DNA from: Psychromonas sp.
GTDB taxonomy: Bacteria; Pseudomonadota; Gammaproteobacteria; Enterobacterales; Psychromonadaceae
Direction: 5' to 3'
DNA: 12,231 nt
NCBI GenBank assembly: GCA_023145575.1
Contig: JAGLDN010000003.1
Span: 1-12,231, forward strand
This document shows, one piece after another, positions 7,142-12,231 of the stretch. Made by a program: the position numbers and the translations under genes. The notes under the pieces were generated by a model. The model was not told the origin of the DNA. It was given only the letters and a program-made list of their open reading frames with translations, and made no database searches. How positions within the stretch are numbered: the first letter of the stretch is position 1; the number at the start of each line of letters is the position of its first letter.

Positions 7142-8244
7142 TAACTGATGTTACGCAGTAAGCTAAAATTCCATACGGGAAACGGTTAAAGTATAGACAC
7201 AAACAAAAACAAATATTTGAGCTGTATATTGATCACCTTGTAACTCCCTTTAGTTATACAACAGCAACTGGCTTATCGAATCCTCTATATGGAGTTATTC
7301 GTCACGATCAAATGACTCGCGTTTTATCTCACAAACAGTTAACTTCGGCTGACTTGTGGATCAATGTAAAAAAAGAGGTGTGGGAAATTGAGTCTGATGA
7401 TCTCGTTTTAATCTTTCGCGACACCGTTCAGTCTTAACCATTATCGAATGAAAACGAGCTTATTAGTTTGCACTTTGATCATACCCTTGGTCGCTGAATC
7501 AAAGGCATAAACTAACTCAATTGTATTTATCATTCTGGTCCATCAAAGATCCCAGTTGCCTTTAAACTCATTACAAAAGAGATTCAATACTCAGATGTTG
7601 CGACACAAAAACTAAAAAGAAAGCGCAATACAACTAAAAATGAGGAGTTGATATTCATGCCTAAAGCATGCAAGCAAAATCATTGAAATGTCGCTACGTA
7701 TTTGCTAATAATTGGTTTTCGTCAATTTGAAACATGATATTTATTCATGAAAAAATAAAAAATATTTTATTATCGAATTAAAAATAACCGATTAATTGTG
7801 CCAAGTAGATAAGATAAATTACAAGGTCATTTTCAGCTGGTTAATTCAACAGATTGGTCAGAAAGTCCGATCTGCGATTGGCTAAAAGGAATGGATCCTC
7901 CAATTCTTTTACATCGACAAATATTTAAAACAAAGAGGGTAGTGAAGGAATATTATATTTGATTAGTAATGATGTTAAGCTTAATAAACAGTCAATAGAA
8001 ACAATCTATCAAAAACGATGGAAAATTGAAGTTTTCATAAAAATATAAAATCAAATATAGCTCTGGCAAATCAGCAGAAAACAAAAAAGCACAGAGAAAT
8101 CATATCTTCATGTCTTTACTAGCAACGGTAAAATTGGAGTACTTAAGCCTAAAAAATATTTTACAACATTTGATTTAAAAACGCAAAAAAAAAGCAATTG
8201 AGGCCTTACATTACGAACTGGGTTCAACTGCGTAACATCAGTTA
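7142..8244 (+). mobile_element. Decayed IS4-type insertion sequence with perfect 18-bp ends
   Basis: TAACTGATGTTACGCAGT (7142-7159) is exactly inverted at 8227-8244, giving a 1103-bp element. Inside is a broken IS4-type transposase on the plus strand. The bases just outside the ends show no obvious target duplication, so it may have been lost or the locus rearranged. The right end lies 53 bp before cysteine hydrolase copy 4 and probably replaced that gene's original upstream region. Confidence 0.85.
7201..8235 (+). pseudogene. IS4-type transposase, multiply disrupted
   Basis: Fragments in several frames line up with IS4-type transposases. They run from FELYIDHLVTPFSYTTATGL (7216 on) and RHDQMTRVLSHKQLTSADLW to VLIFRDTVQ (about 7435). 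After a stop come NENELISLHFDH and IPVAFKLITKEIQYSD, then ANNWFSS (about 7710), DWLKGMDPPILLHRQIF (about 7880) and finally ETIYQKRWKIEVF (about 8000), the Y-x2-R-x3-E signature containing the catalytic Glu. Stops and frameshifts break it at many points, and the usual second Asp (ADSWFSS in active relatives, from memory) reads Asn. It ends at TAA 8233-8235 inside the right terminal repeat. It cannot make an active enzyme. Confidence 0.85.
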
Positions 8245-8297
8245 ATAATATCGGCAAGTGCACCTTCAGATAAAATTTTTTACAATGGAAAAGTATC

Positions 8298-8924
8298 ATG
8301 ATTATTCATAGCAGTCTTTTAGAACAAATGCAAATGGTAGCTTCTTCTTTAGCGGTACTTGTTATTGATGAAGAAGAAGAAGATGAAGATCTCATAGATC
8401 GCGATAGGTGTCCTGATGATGATAACAGGTTTAATTTATACCCTATTAAAGATATAACTGGGGGTCAACAAAAAGTTATCATGTTAGCTCAAGCATTAAA
8501 TTGTCCAGTTTTTTTGATTCAATTCGATCGAGGGTTTCCAGCAGGATCTTATATTTATAATCATAAGCATGATCTTTCCAGTTACAAACGTGCTATTAAA
8601 AAATCGCTCAGAGCACTGCTTCCAAAAAATACAAGAGTAATCAATAAGCGTACTTATAATGCATTTAGCGGCAAAACCGACTTAGCCAATATATTAAGAA
8701 AAGAGCATAGCGTTAAAAATTTAGTTGTTATGGGCTGGCATTCAAATCTATGTATTCCGGCAACTATCGGCCCAGAAATTAGATTATTAGGTGAAGACTT
8801 TGGTTATGGGCCTGGTGCTGTAGATAATAATTTTACCGTGATGACTTCTCAGAGAATATTAAATGGTAGTTCTTTTAATTGGTATAATCACTCTCCACTG
8901 ATTGAATTGTATACTTTGCTTTGA
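8298..8924 (+). CDS. Isochorismatase-like cysteine hydrolase, copy 4
   Basis: This intact 208-residue paralogue is the same length as copy 2. The triad is kept: Asp24 (LVIDEE), Lys117 (INKRTYNAF) and Cys152 (GWHSNLCIPAT). It differs from the array copies on the other side of typA-glnA in orientation and by a run of acidic residues directly after the catalytic Asp (DEEEEDED, residues 24-31), encoded by a GAA-rich triplet tract at 8367-8390. GGAAAAG before the ATG (GGA 7 bases upstream) is a fair ribosome binding site. The leader is short because an IS4-type element ends 53 bp upstream, so expression may depend on a promoter made by or around that element. After the stop comes the CATAAATTCTAAC opening and the rest of the conserved 3' module. 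Substrate unknown; probably cytoplasmic. Confidence 0.85.
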   Translation: MIIHSSLLEQMQMVASSLAVLVIDEEEEDEDLIDRDRCPDDDNRFNLYPIKDITGGQQKVIMLAQALNCPVFLIQFDRGFPAGSYIYNHKHDLSSYKRAIKKSLRALLPKNTRVINKRTYNAFSGKTDLANILRKEHSVKNLVVMGWHSNLCIPATIGPEIRLLGEDFGYGPGAVDNNFTVMTSQRILNGSSFNWYNHSPLIELYTLL

Positions 8925-9134
8925 CATAAATTCTAACACTTTAGTTTATGAGTCATTCATTTTTTCAGTTAATAAAAGAAACAAAATAATTGATTTTTGC
9001 CTTGGTGATGAGACTTATTCCCAGCAATGAAAATACTATCAAGACGACGTTCAGCACCTAGATCTGTCGATTGTAATAGAAATCAAAGCTATATAGCAAG
9101 GGCGTTGGAAATCAAGTGCATCTTCATTTTAAGC
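8925..9134. repeat. 3' module after copy 4 (instance c)
   Basis: Read on the plus strand (gene direction), this starts CATAAATTCTAACACTT right after the stop, as after copy 2. The block AATAGAAATCAAAGCTATAT (9074 on), followed by AGCAAG and GTTGGAAAT, corresponds to the minus-strand block of instance a (about 815-880). The small antisense ORF seen in instances a and b is broken here by a one-base deletion and a stop. Beyond 9134 the similarity fades, and 9135-9233 shows only a 7-bp inverted repeat (9209-9215 with 9224-9230). Confidence 0.65.
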
Positions 9135-9233
9135 GGTAACTCATACATTATTTCTGGATCTTAACTCATCATTAGATCTGTTCTTACCTGCCTTGATTTA
9201 AAGGTCAATGAAAAAATGAAGCGTTTTTCAATC

Positions 9234-9556
9234 TATACCCATGTGACGCAAAAGTGCAAATTCAGCAAGGGAAATAGTACCAAGGTGCTAGGCATAAAAT
9301 TTCCTTTTGGTGATTAACTGCCTTAATCACCAAAGGTTGAATTAAAATAAAGACTTTAATTCCTAAGTGGTTATTCTACATGACTATTTTATAACAACGC
9401 GCCTTGGTACTAGTTGTCTTTCCCTGCGGGGCATAAGCTCGAAAACTAAGGCTGCGTTACAATAATCGAAAAGTGAATAACAATTACCTATTATTGTGCC
9501 TTGTTCTCATTATTGAGCTTGAACCTGACAAAGCATTTTTGCGTCACATGGGTATA
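9234..9556. mobile_element. MITE-like palindrome-ended repeat, copy A
   Basis: The ends TATACCCATGTGACGCAAAA (9234-9253) and its exact inverse (9537-9556) bound 323 bp with no coding sequence. Internal blocks are shared with copy B (11123-11385): TTTTATAACAACGC, CTGCGTTA, CGAAAAGTGA and TAACAATTACCT. Inner arms ACAATAAT (9459-9466) and ATTATTGT (9490-9497) also pair. Compared with copy B it has about 60 extra bases that include a hairpin (9303-9317 with 9323-9336, 14 bp plus one bulged T). The TA next to the TACCC ends would fit a TA target duplication, as in IS630/mariner-type MITEs; this is inference. Confidence 0.75.
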
Positions 9557-10554
9557 TATTCGAATCAAAAGCCAAGTTCAGGGTAACTGCGAAGCATCAT
9601 TGCAGCCGCCAGTCTTCCATAAATATGCGTAGGTAATCCTTTTGACGAACGAACGTTTGATGTGCATCCTCAATGCCAGTAACTTTATTGAGCCAAGCAA
9701 ATAATGCTTCAGTCGGCTACCTCATACGTGATCTTGTATTGGAATATTTTTTTCCTTTGTCGATAATTCCTTCTTTCCCCTTTGTTTTTTTAAAGTTGTC
9801 AATACTTTCAAACCCTGCCCTGAGTCAACCTTATCTTCATCGGATCTTTTGTAAGCTTGATTGCCAAACAGCAAATTGTCTGTAAGCATCGGCCGAATTT
9901 GATCAAAAACAGGTTCATCCTGCCTTCAATAAAGATTATTTCAGGATCTGTTAAGCTGGCTTTTCGTTTACGCGCAACAACATGTGCTTTGACACCGTAA
10001 TAATACATTTTCTTAGATGAGTTGTAGCTTTGACTTGCGAGCTCTGGTGCCACTTTAGCTGTGTAAGCATAGTTATTCCTAGCGAGTGGAATATGAAACG
10101 GATCAATAAGATAAACGCTGTCATCATCAGTCGATATGTTTTTTTGTTTTCAAAAAATCTATCAAGGCAATAAATCAATTTGACAACTTGTTAACTCGAT
10201 GTGCGAACCAGCATAACCACAGAGTTTTGGAAAATGGTCACTAGGATGATAATGGGAACTAAGATGATCTTGAGCATGACGATGTATGACTGAGATTGTT
10301 CGCTAACCCCTTAATATACCGTAACAATATATTGCCATTACTTCTTCATCTGTAAATGAATCATTTTTCCGTTGGTAAATCATTCAAAATGTGCCTGAAT
10401 TATATTTTGATATTCATTGTAGATCAGCAAATATAATGATATAAATTGGTCTTCCCAGTTCATGTTTTATCTCTCTTCGTTGGTTCGCACCTGAAGAGTA
10501 ATACTATACATGGGCTGGGCTCTAGTATTTTCGGCTTTCGATTCGAATATATAC
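9552..10554 (-). mobile_element. Decayed IS982-type insertion sequence
   Basis: 22-bp ends (9552-9573 and 10533-10554; inward reading starts GTATATATTCGAATC) match at 21 of 22 positions and bound 1003 bp, the usual size for IS982 elements. The left end overlaps the last bases of the MITE-like copy A, so one element inserted at the edge of the other. The transposase on the minus strand is broken. Confidence 0.75.
9565..10463 (-). pseudogene. IS982-type transposase, multiply disrupted
   Basis: The frame starts at ATG 10463 (MNWEDQFISLYLLIYNEYQN) and is soon broken by stops and frameshifts. Later fragments are unmistakable for the IS982 family. They are VYLIDPFHIPLA (about 10120), KVAPELASQSYNSSKKMYYY then GVKAHVVARKRK (about 10050-9960), FGNQAYKRSDEDK (about 9865) and EALFAWLNKVTGIEDAH (about 9690). 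The last piece is MMLRSYPELGF with TGA at 9565-9567, inside the terminal repeat. The position that I expect to be a catalytic Asp (GDQAYK in relatives, from memory) is Asn. The total span of about 300 codons matches the family. Inactive. Confidence 0.8.
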
Positions 10555-10560
10555 ATATAA

Positions 10561-10713
10561 AAGTGTCTAAATCGCTTGAATGAGACTATTTCTTTGCAGA
10601 TCGGTACTGTTCTTGGCAACAAAACATCAATGGTCTTTTGTGACAATACTGGCCAAAATCTACAGATTTTTAAACTGCTCCACGATGAAGCTGTTCGTAG
10701 CAATATAATTTAG
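10561..10713 (+). pseudogene. Orphan C-terminal ORF scrap after the IS982-type element
   Basis: Fifty open codons (KCLNRLNETISLQIGTVLGN onward, ending EAVRSNII) run from just after a TAA to TAG at 10711-10713. There is no ATG near the front and codon use looks like real coding sequence. It starts 7 bp outside the right end of the IS982-type element, so it may be the tail of a gene cut by that insertion. I do not recognise the family; it may also be chance. Confidence 0.25.
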
Positions 10714-11122
10714 TTAAATAATAGGTTAATAAAAGTGATACTATCGCAAACACTTTTCGAAATGATGATAAAACCTATGCTAGGACTAGTGGCATGAAAA
10801 TTATGCATTTGCGTTTGAATCTGCCAAAGAATATTTCGATTTCTTCTCATTCAAAATAGAAAAAGTTACAGCTTGCTAACCATCTAGAAATTGTTCTAGT
10901 TCAGTAATTGTCGTTAATTTCTCAATATTTATAATCGTTTTCATATTACGATCATAGCAAAAATCAAACAAACATAAATTTCGTACTCATGTTATATATG
11001 ACAACGCACAAGGTTGTAATTGTCACTACTTTTGTTCATCATTACTGCTATTCGTGTTATTAAAGTTATATCATCCTTTTTCAATAATGGACCGATTTTT
11101 TTAAACACTATACAATGGAGTC
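10714..11122. other. Mostly non-coding AT-rich gap with one transposase scrap
   Basis: No intact gene is present. The only recognisable piece is the N-terminal transposase scrap at 10801-10944 on the minus strand. A TGACAA...TTGTCA inverted repeat (about 10998-11024) lies upstream of it and might be part of the lost element's end. The rest shows no structure I can name. Confidence 0.4.
10801..10944 (-). pseudogene. N-terminal scrap of an integrase-type (DDE) transposase
   Basis: Reading from ATG 10944, MKTIINIEKLTTITELEQFL is followed by DG, a TAG stop, then QAVTFSILNEKKSKY, ending at TAA 10801. This resembles from memory the N-terminus of an rve-type transposase widespread in Shewanella, Pseudoalteromonas and Colwellia (M-x-x-T-I-N-x-x-x-L-T-T, then a QAVAF-like segment). 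The catalytic part is missing. The match is a recollection of pattern, not an alignment. Confidence 0.4.
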
Positions 11123-11385
11123 TATACCCTTGTTACTTCAAAATGAAACCTCAGCAAAGAAAATTGTGCCAAGTAGCTAGGCACAAAATTGAAGCCTAGT
11201 TATTCTATGTCGATATTTTATAACAACGCTCATTTGTGCAAGTTACCTTGCCCTTCGGGGCTTTAGCTCAAGCATCAGCCCTGCGTTATAACATTCGAAA
11301 AGTGAGTAACAATTACCTTATGTTATGCCTTGCTCTGATGTTCGAGCTAAAGCCTGACCGAGCACTTTGAAGTAACACGGGCATA
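11123..11385. mobile_element. MITE-like palindrome-ended repeat, copy B
   Basis: Ends TATACCCTTGTTACTTCAAA (11123-11142) and TTTGAAGTAACACGGGCATA (11366-11385) pair at 18 of 20 positions around non-coding sequence. Inner arms ATAACAT (11288-11294) and ATGTTAT (11320-11326) pair, and the GGCTTTAGCTC and GAGCTAAAGCC blocks also pair, so most of the right half folds into a long hairpin. A separate perfect hairpin (11164-11170 with 11180-11186) lies near the left end. Copy A differs at many paired positions but keeps the pairing. The element ends about 45 bp before the protease-like gene and may supply its upstream sequence. Confidence 0.75.
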
Positions 11386-11429
11386 TATATTTGGACTAAT
11401 TATAATGACTCATAAAACGGTAGAAAATA

Positions 11430-11606
11430 ATGCTGATGACTGATAAAGAATATACAATACTGCATCACAGACAAGCAGCGGCACAAAGTGCGCTTCGGTT
11501 TTTTACTGACAAAAAAAAATTATATCCTCCAATCTTCAAGATCCATCTTCTTACATGGCCAAGCAAAGTATTTTTAGGTACAGACGCGGTAACCCTACTA
11601 CTGTGA
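11430..11606 (+). other. Upstream frame likely encoding the true N-terminus of the protease-like protein
   Basis: ATG 11430 opens a 58-codon frame (MLMTDKEYTILHHRQAAAQS, then ALRFFTDKK). Its first 27 codons look coding. At 11511-11519 there is a run of nine A. A shift of -1 there enters the frame of the following gene as IISSNLQDPSSY just before its ATG, giving a natural-looking join and a product of about 190 residues. Past the A run this frame reads unconvincing sequence to TGA 11604-11606. A related stretch in a decayed second copy (12140 onward) supports this segment as part of the gene. An alternative upstream ATG at 11405 is in yet another frame. Confidence 0.5.
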
Positions 11607-11995
11607 TGGGGGCATTTAATGATGCCGTAGAAACAGGAGCTGGCAATTGTTGTGAACAATCTATGATTGTTTTCGCATCTTTATCTCGTAATCCGAGACT
11701 TCTTCCTAATTCATTTGTCTATGTGGCAGATCTAATATATGCAGATCATACTTTTGTTGTTGTAACAGACAAAGGGACGTGCAATATATCAGGGTTGAAT
11801 AGCCTTAGTCGATTAAGTGAGGGTACACTGGTGGTAGATGCTTGGACTGATGATTGGTATTTTCCTAATTTAGATATAATTAGCGCATCTTCGCTTGGTT
11901 TTATGCATACACCCAATACAGATTCTCAATTTGATGTGAGGGAGATGTGTAAGCATTTCGATCATAGCGTAAGTGAAATAGATAGATTATTTTAA
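11555..11995 (+). CDS. Putative papain/transglutaminase-fold cysteine protease-like protein, probably frameshifted
   Basis: The 146-residue frame shows a spaced Cys-His-Asp arrangement typical of the papain/transglutaminase-like fold: GAGNCCEQ (Cys32), ADHTFVVV (His65) and LVVDAWTDDW (Asp95). In that superfamily, GNCxE starts the helix bearing the nucleophile and D-H-x-F-V and V-D-x-W follow. Similar domains occur in bacterial effectors and toxins, but substrate and secretion route cannot be read from sequence; there is no signal peptide. The ATG at 11555 has no Shine-Dalgarno and starts only 31 residues before the nucleophile. The in-frame TGA at 11507 blocks extension, while a good N-terminal frame lies upstream across an A9 run. 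The gene is therefore either damaged or decoded with slippage. A decayed paralogue follows it. It sits just after MITE-like copy B. Confidence 0.6.
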   Translation: MAKQSIFRYRRGNPTTVMGAFNDAVETGAGNCCEQSMIVFASLSRNPRLLPNSFVYVADLIYADHTFVVVTDKGTCNISGLNSLSRLSEGTLVVDAWTDDWYFPNLDIISASSLGFMHTPNTDSQFDVREMCKHFDHSVSEIDRLF

Positions 11996-12139
11996 ATGGT
12001 GAGTTTATCAATACCTTCGCCAAAATGAACGAAAATTTATATCCATTACCTTGAACAAAACCTATAAGCAACTTCTTATTGTTAGCAATGCTATGTTGTA
12101 ATGATAAGTCGCATCACAAGGTGAAGCATTAGTCAGAGT

Positions 12140-12231
12140 ACTGAAAAGAGAGGAAGTTACCGCACCATAAAGTGCTCAGCGTTTTTTTGATAGCAAAATT
12201 AATTGAATTGATCTTAATTGGTCTATCTCGA
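12140..12231 (+). pseudogene. Decayed second copy of the protease-like gene (5' end, cut by window)
   Basis: The stretch ACCGCACCATAAAGTGCTCA, then GCGTTTTTTTGAT (12158 on), resembles GCGGCACAAAGTGCGCTTCG then GTTTTTTACTGAC (11479 on) of the preceding gene. Translated, LKREEVTAP-stop-SAQRFFDSK matches LHHRQAAAQSALRFFTDKK, with a TAA where the first copy has CAA. The frame meets another TGA soon after. The window ends before the catalytic region could be seen. Confidence 0.4.

Noticed and set aside
8108..8299. 63-codon minus-strand ORF over the end of the IS4-type element
   Set aside because: Antisense to the recognisable transposase relic and spans its terminal repeat; no motif.
9673..9885. 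70-codon plus-strand ORF
   Set aside because: Antisense to the IS982-type transposase relic, which explains the sequence better.
10467..10703. 78-codon minus-strand ORF next to the IS982-type element
   Set aside because: Runs across the IS terminal repeat and opposite to a coding-like plus-strand tail; no motif, so a chance frame is more likely.
11511..11519. Programmed -1 frameshift site as a firm call
   Set aside because: The run fits a slippery sequence, but no clear downstream stem or internal Shine-Dalgarno was seen; a simple one-base mutation is equally possible, so it is kept as a finding only.

Overview
The window looks like a chromosomal segment of an AT-rich marine gammaproteobacterium, most likely of the Alteromonadales (Colwellia-like). 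This is inferred from three things: the divergent typA (bipA) / glnA pair, the secreted DUF4124 protein directly after glnA, and the style of the small repeats. No genus-level marker is present, so the assignment is an inference.

Layout. Positions 1-2375 hold three minus-strand copies (one cut by the window edge, one intact, one 5'-truncated) of an isochorismatase-like cysteine hydrolase gene. They are separated by similar spacers that form a repeated gene-plus-3'-module unit. Positions 2405-6926 are the housekeeping core: a bidirectional terminator, typA on the minus strand, a 545-bp regulatory gap, glnA on the plus strand and a DUF4124 protein. Positions 7142-8244 are a decayed IS4-type insertion sequence with perfect 18-bp terminal inverted repeats. 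A fourth cysteine hydrolase copy (8298-8924) follows on the plus strand, with its own version of the 3' module. The array therefore occurs on both sides of the core, pointing away from it in each case.

From 9234 onward the DNA is a graveyard of mobile elements. It holds a 323-bp palindrome-ended repeat (MITE-like), an abutting decayed IS982-type element, a C-terminal ORF scrap, an integrase-type transposase scrap and a second MITE-like copy (263 bp). The window ends with a small gene resembling a papain/transglutaminase-fold cysteine protease (Cys32-His65-Asp95). Its natural N-terminus appears to lie in another frame upstream of an A9 run. A decayed second copy of that gene starts at the window edge.

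How the parts relate. typA and glnA are ordinary core genes: a ribosome-associated GTPase and the ammonia-assimilating glutamine synthetase. The ntrB/ntrC genes often found after glnA are not in the window, and mobile debris occupies that place. The most unusual content is (i) the reiterated cysteine hydrolase units with a conserved 3' module, (ii) the MITE-like pair whose paired arms differ between copies in a compensatory way, and (iii) the frameshifted protease-like gene and its decayed tandem copy. No CRISPR, tRNA, rRNA or integron array was seen.
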